From Streptomyces mangrovisoli (lineage in GTDB: Bacteria > Actinomycetota > Actinomycetes > Streptomycetales > Streptomycetaceae): 64,000 nucleotides of DNA. The stretch lies in assembly GCF_000974985.2 (NCBI RefSeq), contig NZ_LAVA02000015.1:124001-188000 (forward strand). Reading direction: 5' to 3'. Below the pieces are notes generated by a model, which worked only from the letters and a program-made list of their open reading frames with translations, searched no databases and was not told the origin of the DNA. The position numbers and the translations under genes are program-made. This document shows positions 24,201 through 31,427 of this stretch, in pieces. Numbering within the stretch: position 1 is the stretch's first letter; each line of letters opens with the position of its first letter.

Positions 24201-26501
24201 TCGGGGGCCGGTGGCACGACCGGTTCGGGGGCCGGTGCCTCCGCCTCCGGGCAGGCGGCGGTGCCGCCCGCCGACGAGGTCGCCCGGCACGCCGTGGCAC
24301 TCGCCCTGCCCACGCTGACCGACGACCGGCTGCTCACCGGCGTGAGCGCCCTCGTGCGCGCGACGCTGCGGCTCGTCGAGTCGGCCGCGGCGTTCATCGC
24401 GCCCGTGGTCGAGCGGCCGCGGGCGGAACGCCGCCGTACCGAGGGCATGTTCGCCGACTTCAGCCCGAAGCACGGAGACGACGGCACCCTGCGCCTGGCC
24501 ACGGCCGGGATCGCCGAGCAGTTCGGCTGGTGGGGCGACAGCACGCAGTGGAGCGCGCAGCGGCAGATCCGCGCGGTGAACCACGTGCTGTCCGGCCTCC
24601 CGGCCGACGGCAAGCCGCTGCCCGCCAAGACCCGCGAGGCCACCCCCGGTGACGGCTGGAGCAGCGACACGCACACGATCCCCGACATCGGCACGGTGAT
24701 GTGGCCGACCGTCCTGAAGGCGCTGCGCCCGCTGGTGTACAGGGCCGCCACCCCGACCGTCCCGGAGGAGCAGCGGGAGGCGCTGCTGCTGCTGTGCGAG
24801 GCGATCGCCGAAGGGCCGCTCGCCGCGCCGTCCGGCGCGCTGCGCGAGGCGGTGCTGACCGAGCCGCAGAGCAAACTGGAGCGCGCCGGTCAGGTGCTGC
24901 GGCGCAACGGCCGCACCGTGGTCGTGCTCGGCTGCGAGTCCATCGACACCGAGCGCGGACTGGTCAACTGGCGCGCTCTCGACCACGATCCGACCGGTGC
25001 CTTCGGCGCGGTCGACCGGTTCACCCTGAAGCGGGAGACCCGCTACACGCCCGCCTTCCCGGAGGGCGGCCTCGCCGCCGCGACGCGCCTGATCCGGGAC
25101 AAGGGCGCCGCGCCGGCCCGGCCCGAAGCACCCGACGCGCTCGCCGCGGAGACCGGCGGCGGGCTCGGCCCCGCCCAGTCCGCCCTGCTGCTCGCCGGGC
25201 GGCCGCAGCAGCCCGGCCACGAGGAGAGCGCCGCCCTCGGCCTGAAGCCCGGTCAGCGGGACCTCGCCGGCCGCCTGCTCGGCGCGCTGGGCCAGGACCA
25301 CCGGGTCGCCCTGGTCGAGGCCCTGCTGCCGCGGGACCCCGCCGATCTGTGGACCGTGGGCCCGGACATCCGCGCCGCGGGGCAGGTGTGGGCCGAACGG
25401 CTCGGCGGGCTGGTCCGGCTCCCCGAGGACGTCGCCGCCGACCTGCCGGGTGTCTCCGCGGAGGCGGCCGAGGCCGTGCTCAACCCCGCGCGCACCCCGT
25501 GGCTGAGCAGGACCACGGTCCAGCGGCTCGCCAAGGCGGGCACCGGCGTCGGTCTGCTCCCCGAGGACCCGCAGGCGATCCCCACGGCGTCGAACCTGAT
25601 CAGCGCCGTCGACGCGCTCGCGCAGCTCGCCTACGACCTGCCGCACGGCCACCCGCTCCGGGCCGCTCTGCCCGCCGGGCTCACCGCGCTGCGCCGGCGG
25701 ATGGCCGACGAGGGACTGCTGCTCGAACTCGGCATGGGCTGGTCGGAGAAGGGCAGGCCCACCTCGGTGGAGCTGCGCACGGCGTACGGCCTGCCCGAGT
25801 CCGGTGGGGCCGACGCCGACGGTCTGACCCGGGTGGGCGAGGCCTTGGCGCTGAGCCCCTGGTACCACGGCGCGGAGGCCGTGCTGCTGCGCCCGGCCGC
25901 CCTCACCGGCCCGGACGACGCGGTGTTCGGACTGCTGGAGGGGCTCGTCGGGACCGGCCGGTCGGCCGCCCTGCGGGCGCTGCGCACGGTCCTCGCGGAC
26001 GACCTGATGCAGGCGCTCACCGCGGGAGCCGAGGGCGACCCCGGCCATGCGCAGGACCCCGCCCGCAGCGTGCCGTCCCTGGTGGCCGAGGTGGCGCGGG
26101 CACACGGCCTGGGCGAGGACGCGGCCGCGCTGTATCTGCAGCTGCTCGCCCTGCCCGACCCGACGGACCGCAACTGCGTCCGCTGGACCGGCTGGAAGCC
26201 CGCCCGCATGAAGAAGGCCCGCGCCGAACTCGCGGCGACCGGCCTGGTCGTCGAGGCGAAGCGGGCGCGGGCCGGGCGCACGCTGTTCCTGCCGTGCGGC
26301 TGGTACGACCTCAAGGCCCCGGCGCTGCCGCTGGAGATCTGGAAGGACGGCCTCTACCCGATCCCCCCACGCGGCCGCGTGGTACCGCTGCTGCCGGTCG
26401 CCGACCTGTTCGCCCGCGCCTGGACCCGCGCGAGCACCGGGGACGCCCCGGCCTACGAAGAACTCACCACCCGTGCCACCCGGAAGGGCCGCCGCCGATG
26501 A
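21252..26501 (+). CDS. Giant 1,749-residue protein of unknown function in the MoxR-VWA cluster
   Basis: Start and stop are fixed by four-base ATGA overlaps with both neighbours. The protein has no signal peptide or membrane helix. The N-terminal third is helical and repeat-like (AARVFLQHENATYAAAFFGRARAAERV; FEALGERLGRTVPHFLPTFYEQ), followed by a beta-rich middle with many RxxLHAGDTVLP, WYGGGTADPSVPLPDG and WLEYDPVTGTHGRASLPEFL segments suggesting propeller-like blades. Residues about 916-1003 are a low-complexity Ala/Ser/Gly/Thr linker. The C-terminal third is helical again, with WSEKGRPTSVELRTAYGLP, WTGWKPARMKKARAEL and a basic end. No nuclease, protease or NTPase motif was recognised. Its coupling to the MoxR gene suggests it is the substrate or scaffold of that ATPase. 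Confidence 0.7.
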   Translation: MTYDDTTTATLLDAGAVLPAGTTAREDADALTARTYTHPALDGRRIVRLVPGTLGEAEDLALDFLGLAREPEAPQVGQVRKETLGFPAWALVNDPANGHHALALVQDIERLARQAKSRPGTAKEGFEALGERLGRTVPHFLPTFYEQAARVFLQHENATYAAAFFGRARAAERVHALAVDEERQRAVFLEFAFAGALTVKALKEHVRDLTRRLDAATAWAQFRQLIVERCAAGMAPYASLPQDARGLIKAAGLDRTEEECGLVADLIGSPAAVRAPASFWTAYRAVLPVLAERRPEVRVRLLEFMPAALGRRTEDDEFWLAVLAETGADRLLTGEDGSVTAVEGGRAAVDAAEWLGRWSTHRKHGNSVGDRSPATLALVARMASRLRADGRPVDLFNGRWYAGADLDLLDLCASEGVPLAVPDAGKEVRIPLDRWLRDKGEGRRDLTATAADVRLRPLLHLALGHLGDQRTAAGLLDRIAAHPVLSDVLREWLGDAADAFVRASGLPGAQAALQRLRPYRPVAAQVNPEAVARVAAHPLAPLLGRTLRAGIPDELGWPALDEALRLLAPETRKNQDNSLTVADAWPALILARGRKAVVVGPDAVLLEHDLRVPVDLNRWQRPHFRWADGELLVIWHRDGKQHGYWSNRPTEVFTLGGEQVPQWYGGGTADPSVPLPDGGRATGGRTLHAGDTVLPPSRPVLGDGTGLWRQGRQGRSQVWLEYDPVTGTHGRASLPEFLRSAVRDDATLLQDQCEVLPLQPGLESSPFGTDGVVLGRWVRHEGQGADALRTAGTPDGRTVTLEAAPGRAPGLPLGALRLPGGAEPVAVRYHRQVALFAPGERASGGELGRVTLGERGGEFAAGTQLVPPLPFWHALRPRDEKASAVLRDLDDDRVGEVLLATAQALAERQALLVRDPSDKGGSGSGTAGPAGGSVAASSVAASAIAAAAIAAARSALAASGVAVATTGSATGATTGSSTGGPNGSGAGGTTGSGAGASASGQAAVPPADEVARHAVALALPTLTDDRLLTGVSALVRATLRLVESAAAFIAPVVERPRAERRRTEGMFADFSPKHGDDGTLRLATAGIAEQFGWWGDSTQWSAQRQIRAVNHVLSGLPADGKPLPAKTREATPGDGWSSDTHTIPDIGTVMWPTVLKALRPLVYRAATPTVPEEQREALLLLCEAIAEGPLAAPSGALREAVLTEPQSKLERAGQVLRRNGRTVVVLGCESIDTERGLVNWRALDHDPTGAFGAVDRFTLKRETRYTPAFPEGGLAAATRLIRDKGAAPARPEAPDALAAETGGGLGPAQSALLLAGRPQQPGHEESAALGLKPGQRDLAGRLLGALGQDHRVALVEALLPRDPADLWTVGPDIRAAGQVWAERLGGLVRLPEDVAADLPGVSAEAAEAVLNPARTPWLSRTTVQRLAKAGTGVGLLPEDPQAIPTASNLISAVDALAQLAYDLPHGHPLRAALPAGLTALRRRMADEGLLLELGMGWSEKGRPTSVELRTAYGLPESGGADADGLTRVGEALALSPWYHGAEAVLLRPAALTGPDDAVFGLLEGLVGTGRSAALRALRTVLADDLMQALTAGAEGDPGHAQDPARSVPSLVAEVARAHGLGEDAAALYLQLLALPDPTDRNCVRWTGWKPARMKKARAELAATGLVVEAKRARAGRTLFLPCGWYDLKAPALPLEIWKDGLYPIPPRGRVVPLLPVADLFARAWTRASTGDAPAYEELTTRATRKGRRR

Positions 26502-27673
26502 CCACCACACTCCCCGCCGCCACCGACACGGCCCGCCAGATCGTCCCCCCGGAGGAGCGGTACGCCACCGAACTGGCCTTCCTCGCCGCCTACGACGACG
26601 GGCCGAGGCCGCCCGCCTGGCGGCTCACCCCGCGTGCCGTGGTCACGTTCGTCATGGGCAGCGACGGCCAGGCGCTGCGCCTTCCCGACGACGCCGTGGT
26701 GCCCGACGGAGTGCCGCGCCGCCTGCGGGTGGAGGGCAAGTTCGTCGGCGACCGGGCCCTGGTGGAGCGCTGTGTCGTCACGCTCGCCGGGGAGCGCGGG
26801 CTGCTGCTCGTGGGCGAGCCCGGCACCGCCAAGTCGATGCTCTCGGAACTGCTGGCCGCGGCCGTGTGCGGCACCAGCGGCCTGGTCGTGCAGGGCACGG
26901 CCGGCACGACCGAGGACCAGCTCAAGTACGGCTGGAACTATGCCCTGTTGCTGGCCCAGGGGCCGAGCGGCAAGGCGCTGGTGCCGTCGCCGGTCCTCAC
27001 CGCGATGAGCCGCGGCGCCGTCGCCCGGGTCGAGGAGGTCACCCGCTGCCTGCCCGAGGTGCAGGACTCACTGGTGTCGCTGCTCTCCGAGCGACGCATC
27101 GCGGTACCCGAACTGGCCGCCACCGAGGGCGCGTTGGCGCACGCGGCGCCCGGGTTCACGCTGATCGCGACGGCCAACCTGCGGGACAAGGGCGTCTCCG
27201 AGATGTCCGCCGCGCTCAAGCGGCGCTTCAACTTCGAGACGGTCGGCCCCATTCCGGACCTCGACGCCGAGACGGCGCTGGTGCGCAGCCAGGCACGGGC
27301 GTCGGTCGAGCGGGCCGGGGCGCCGTTCCAGGTCGACGACGCCGTGCTGGAGGCCCTGGTGACCGCCTTCCGCGATCTTCGGGAGGGCCGGTCCGCCGAG
27401 GGCTGGGAGGTCGAGCGGCCGTCGACCGTGATGAGCACGGCGGAGGCGGTCTCGGTGGCGGGCGCGCTGGGCCTCGCGGCGGCGTACTTCCCGGGCGACC
27501 GCGACGTGCTCGGGCTGCTGCCCGGCCATCTGCTCGGCGTGGTCCGCAAGGACGACCCCGCCGACGCGGCCCGGCTGCGCGGCTACTGGGACGGTCCGGT
27601 ACGGCGCCGTGCCGAGCAGGGCTCCGCCACCTGGCGCACCCTGTGGGACCTGCGCACGGTGCTGGAGGGCTGA
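26498..27673 (+). CDS. MoxR-family AAA+ ATPase (YehL-like)
   Basis: This 391-residue protein overlaps the giant gene by four bases. The AAA+ core starts near residue 80 with Walker A GEPGTAKS (106-113). The Walker B region reads GAVARVEEVTRCLPEVQDSLVSLLSERR (about 173-200); the usual Asp-Glu pair is replaced by Val-Glu-Glu, leaving E179/E180 as the candidate catalytic acid. Sensor 1 is LIATANLRDKGVSEMSAALKRRFNF (222-246) with the arginine finger region. The C-terminal lid includes RPSTVMSTAEAVSVAGA. MoxR ATPases remodel or load metal into client proteins, working with VWA partners, and a VWA gene follows directly. The 70-residue N-terminal extension resembles YehL-type members. Confidence 0.88.
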   Translation: MTTTLPAATDTARQIVPPEERYATELAFLAAYDDGPRPPAWRLTPRAVVTFVMGSDGQALRLPDDAVVPDGVPRRLRVEGKFVGDRALVERCVVTLAGERGLLLVGEPGTAKSMLSELLAAAVCGTSGLVVQGTAGTTEDQLKYGWNYALLLAQGPSGKALVPSPVLTAMSRGAVARVEEVTRCLPEVQDSLVSLLSERRIAVPELAATEGALAHAAPGFTLIATANLRDKGVSEMSAALKRRFNFETVGPIPDLDAETALVRSQARASVERAGAPFQVDDAVLEALVTAFRDLREGRSAEGWEVERPSTVMSTAEAVSVAGALGLAAAYFPGDRDVLGLLPGHLLGVVRKDDPADAARLRGYWDGPVRRRAEQGSATWRTLWDLRTVLEG

Positions 27674-27677
27674 CGCG

Positions 27678-30600
27678 GTGTCCCTCGCCCCCGACCCCGG
27701 CGCCCACGGCCCCGGCGCGCCCGACCCCGGATCGCGCGTCACCGGCCTCGGCGCCCGCTCCGCCGTCCCGGACCCGCTCTCCGCCACCCCCGACGAGGCG
27801 CTGGCCGCCCTCACCGATCCGGCCGGTCCGTTCCTCATCGGCGTACGGCACCACGCGCCCTCGCTGGCCGCCGCCGTACCGGCGCTGCTGGAGGAGGCGA
27901 AGCCCGATGTGCTGCTGGTCGAGCTGCCTGCCGAGATGCAGGACTGGCTGCCCTGGCTCGCCCATGAGGAGACCCGGGCCCCGGTCGCGCTGGCCGCGGC
28001 CCCGGCCGGCGGGGTCGGCGGCCCGGCCTTCTACCCGTTCGCCGATTTCTCGCCCGAACTCGCCGCGGTGCGCTGGGCGGCCCGGCACGGAGTGCCGGTC
28101 GTCGCCTGCGATCTGCCGCTGGCGGACCGGGCCTGGGCGGAGGGACGGCAGGAGGCGGATCCCGGGGCCGCGGAGACCGGGGCCGCCGAGGCGGACCGCG
28201 CGGAGGGGGTCTCGGCGATCGCCCCGATCGGTCCGGGGCTCGCCTCCGCCCTGCGGTCTCGGCTGACCGGGCGGCCGGGGGACGACCTCTGGGACCGGCT
28301 CGTCGAGGCCACCGCGCCCGGCTCCCCGCCCGCGGCACTGCGCCGCGCGGCCCTGCTCACGGGGTGGGCGCTGCGCGCGGACGCGGTCGCCTCCGGCGGG
28401 GTGCCGCGCCTGGACCTGCGCCGGGAGCGGTGGATGCGGTCGTGCCTGGCGGCCGCGACCGCCGGGGGCGAGCGTGCGGCGCTGGTCGTGGGCGCCTTCC
28501 ACGCCCCGGCGCTGACCGCGGTGCGGGACGAGCCTGCCGTCTCCCCCCGGGAGGGCGCGGAGGAATCGCGCTGGACGACCTCGCTGATCCCGTACACGTA
28601 CGCCCTGCTGGACGAGCGGTCGGGATATCCGGCGGGCATCCGGGACCCGGAGTGGCAGCACCACGTGCTGCGGGCCGCGGGCGATCCGGCCGCGCTGGAG
28701 GAGGCGTTGACGCGGGCCGCGGTCGAGGTGACCGCGGCGCTGCGGACGCTCGGACATCCGTCGGGGCCCGCGGACGCGCGGGAGATCGTCCGGCTCGCCG
28801 GAGATCTGGCGCGGCTGCGTGGGCTGCCCGCGGCGGGGCGCGGCGAACTGGTCGAGGCGGTGCAGACGGTTCTCACGCAGGGCGAGCCCTACGGCCGTGG
28901 TCGCGCCGTGGCACGGGCGATGGAGCGGGTGCTCGTCGGCAGCCGGGCCGGCCGCCCCGCACCCGGCGCCCCGCGCAGCGGCCTCGCGCCCGCGGTCGAG
29001 GCCGAGTTGGCGGAGCTGGGCCTGCCGGGTCCGGGCGTGGACGGCCCGGGAACGGGCGGCTCACGCGCCGACTCGTCCGGCAGGGGCGGCGGTTCCGCGC
29101 GGGATCTGCGGCTCGATCCGCTCCGTTCCGACCTCGACCGCCGCCGTGAACTGCTCCTGCGCCGGCTGACGGTGTGCGGGGTGCCCTACGGCGAGCCCAA
29201 GGAGGTCGCCGGAACGGGCGGCGCCGACGCGCTGACCGCACGCTGGGAGGTGCACTGGACGCCCGCCACGGCGGCCATGCTGAACGCGGCGGGGGTCCGC
29301 GGCGTCACGCCGGCCCAGGCCGCCGAGGGCGTCCTGCGTGAGCGGCGGCGCACGGAGACGGACGAGGGCGGACCTACGGCCGCCCAGGCGCTGGAGGGTC
29401 TGCGGCAGGCCGCGGAGTGCGGTCTCGACGCGCTGGCGGACGAGCGGCTCGACGACCTCGCCGAGGTGCTGCCCGGCTCCGGCACGCTGCCCGAACTCCT
29501 CGCCGGGCTGGGGCTGTCGGACCGGGTGCGGGCCGGGCACATCCCGGGGCTCGGCGCCGACGACGGCCGCACCGCGCGGGCCGCCGCCGTGAGCGAGCTG
29601 CTCACCGCCGCCGCGGTGCGCCAGGTCGACGGGCTCACCGGCTCCGACGACCCGGCCGACGCGCGGGCGCTGGTCGCGCTCGCCCACCGCGCCGACGCCC
29701 TGGGCGGCGTCCGGCTCGCCGACGCGCTCGCCCGGCTGGCGGCCGACGGCTCGCCGTTGATGCGCGGCGCCGCCGGTGCCGTACGCGTGCTGCTGGGGCA
29801 GGAAGCCGCGCGTGAGCTCGGGGACCGGGTCGCCTCCTGGGTCGACGCGGCGACCGGTCCGGAGTCCCGGTCGGCGCTCACCGCCCGGCTCACCGGGGTG
29901 CTGACGGCGGCGGGGCCGCTGCTCGAGGCGGCTCCGGCCGCGCTGGAGCCGCTGCTCGACCGGGTCGCGCTGCTGCCGGACCGAGGCTTCCTCGACCGGC
30001 TGCCCGCGCTGCGCGGCGGATTCGACACGCTGAGCCCGGCGGCCCGCGAACGCCTGCTGGGCACCGTGGAGGAACGTCTCGGGGAGACGCGCCTGGCCGA
30101 CACCGGCGACGTCGATCCGGTGGCGCTCGCCGTCTGGACGTCGGCGGATCTCGCGGCGCGGTCGGCGCTGCGGGCGTTCGGGCTGCTGCCCGCGGAACTC
30201 GGCACCGGGGCGGCGGAGTCGACGGAGGTCACGGGGGGCGCTCCCACCGCGGAGGGCGCGGACACCCCTTCGACGCCGGTCACGTCGGGGAGCACGGCCG
30301 CGGACGCGGTGCCCGGCGGTGGGATGCGGCTGGCGGCCGGGGACCGCTGGCGGCTCGTGCTCGGGCGGCGCAGGGATCAACTGCCGCCGCCCGCGGCGGC
30401 GTTGGCGACGGCGCTCGACGAGTTGTACGGCAGTGGACGGGGCGAGGGAAGCCGCGGCGAGCTGGGCGGCCGGGGCGGCGGACGGGAGGCGCCCTACCCG
30501 TCGGCGCGGGAGTGGTCGCAGGAGCTCGCGGCCCTGTTCGGGCCCGGCGTACGGGAGGAGGTGCTCGCGGCCGCGGCGGCGTCGGGCCGGACCGACGTCC

Positions 30601-31427
30601 TCTCCGAGCTGGACGCGGAGGGCGTACGGCCGTCCGTCGACCTGCTGCGGACGGTGCTGCGGCACGCGGGCGGCCTGCCCGAGGCGCGGCTCGCGGCGCT
30701 GCGGCCCCTGGTGCGCCGCCTGGTGGAGGCGCTCACCCGGCAGCTGGCGACCCGGCTGCGGCCCGCGCTGCACGGCGCGGTGCTGCCCCGGCCCAGCAGG
30801 CGCGCGGGCGGCGGGCTCGACCTGCCCCGCACCCTGCGGGCCAACCTGGCGACGGCGCGGCGCGCTCCGGACGGCACGGTGCAGGTCGTCCCCGAGCGTC
30901 CGGTCTTCCGCAGCCGGGCGCGGCGGGCCGCCGAGTGGCGGCTGGTCCTGGTCACCGACGTGTCGGGGTCCATGGAGGCGTCCACCATCTGGGCGGCGCT
31001 GACGGCCTCGGTGCTGGCCGGGGTGCCCACCCTGTCCACGCACTTCCTGGCCTTCTCCACGGAGGTCATCGACCTCACCGAGCACGTCGGCGATCCGCTG
31101 TCGCTGCTGCTGGAGGTCAGCGTCGGCGGTGGCACGCACATCGCGGCGGGGCTGCGGCACGCGCGCGAGCTGGTGACCGTGCCGTCCCGCACGCTCGTCG
31201 TGGTGATCAGCGACTTCGAGGAGGGCTATCCGGTCGGAGGGCTGCTCGCGGAGGTGCGGGCGCTGGTCGGGGCGGGCTGCCATGTGCTCGGCTGCGCCAG
31301 CCTCGACGACACGGGGCGGCCCCGCTACTCGACCGGTGTCGCGGGGCAGCTGGTCGCCGCGGGGATGCCGGTCGCCGCCCTCAGTCCGCTCGAACTCGCC
31401 CGCTGGGTAGGGGAGAAGATCGCATGA
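27678..31427 (+). CDS. DUF5682-VWA fusion protein (YehM-YehP-like)
   Basis: This 1,249-residue protein starts at GTG 27678, five bases after the MoxR stop, with GGAGGG nine bases upstream. Residues about 45-880 are DUF5682: the signature GVRHHAPSLAAAVPALLEEAKPDVLLVELPAE (about 55-86) is followed by WTTSLIPYTYALLDERSGYPAGIRDPEWQ and a long helical region (TVCGVPYGEP, LRQAAECGLDALADERLDDLAEVLPGSGTLPELL). Residues about 1085-1249 are a von Willebrand A domain with an intact MIDAS: DVSGSM (1094-1099), a conserved Thr in GGGTHIAAGLRHA and Asp in VVVISDFEEGYP. In E. coli the two parts are separate proteins (YehM, YehP). Fusion implies they act together, with the VWA domain docking the MoxR ATPase. 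Confidence 0.82.
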   Translation: MSLAPDPGAHGPGAPDPGSRVTGLGARSAVPDPLSATPDEALAALTDPAGPFLIGVRHHAPSLAAAVPALLEEAKPDVLLVELPAEMQDWLPWLAHEETRAPVALAAAPAGGVGGPAFYPFADFSPELAAVRWAARHGVPVVACDLPLADRAWAEGRQEADPGAAETGAAEADRAEGVSAIAPIGPGLASALRSRLTGRPGDDLWDRLVEATAPGSPPAALRRAALLTGWALRADAVASGGVPRLDLRRERWMRSCLAAATAGGERAALVVGAFHAPALTAVRDEPAVSPREGAEESRWTTSLIPYTYALLDERSGYPAGIRDPEWQHHVLRAAGDPAALEEALTRAAVEVTAALRTLGHPSGPADAREIVRLAGDLARLRGLPAAGRGELVEAVQTVLTQGEPYGRGRAVARAMERVLVGSRAGRPAPGAPRSGLAPAVEAELAELGLPGPGVDGPGTGGSRADSSGRGGGSARDLRLDPLRSDLDRRRELLLRRLTVCGVPYGEPKEVAGTGGADALTARWEVHWTPATAAMLNAAGVRGVTPAQAAEGVLRERRRTETDEGGPTAAQALEGLRQAAECGLDALADERLDDLAEVLPGSGTLPELLAGLGLSDRVRAGHIPGLGADDGRTARAAAVSELLTAAAVRQVDGLTGSDDPADARALVALAHRADALGGVRLADALARLAADGSPLMRGAAGAVRVLLGQEAARELGDRVASWVDAATGPESRSALTARLTGVLTAAGPLLEAAPAALEPLLDRVALLPDRGFLDRLPALRGGFDTLSPAARERLLGTVEERLGETRLADTGDVDPVALAVWTSADLAARSALRAFGLLPAELGTGAAESTEVTGGAPTAEGADTPSTPVTSGSTAADAVPGGGMRLAAGDRWRLVLGRRRDQLPPPAAALATALDELYGSGRGEGSRGELGGRGGGREAPYPSAREWSQELAALFGPGVREEVLAAAAASGRTDVLSELDAEGVRPSVDLLRTVLRHAGGLPEARLAALRPLVRRLVEALTRQLATRLRPALHGAVLPRPSRRAGGGLDLPRTLRANLATARRAPDGTVQVVPERPVFRSRARRAAEWRLVLVTDVSGSMEASTIWAALTASVLAGVPTLSTHFLAFSTEVIDLTEHVGDPLSLLLEVSVGGGTHIAAGLRHARELVTVPSRTLVVVISDFEEGYPVGGLLAEVRALVGAGCHVLGCASLDDTGRPRYSTGVAGQLVAAGMPVAALSPLELARWVGEKIA

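Noticed and set aside
21096..26510. An 1,804-codon minus-strand frame opposite the giant gene
   Set aside because: The plus-strand frame is fixed by ATGA overlaps with both neighbours. The minus frame reads as Arg/Gly/Gln-rich low complexity.
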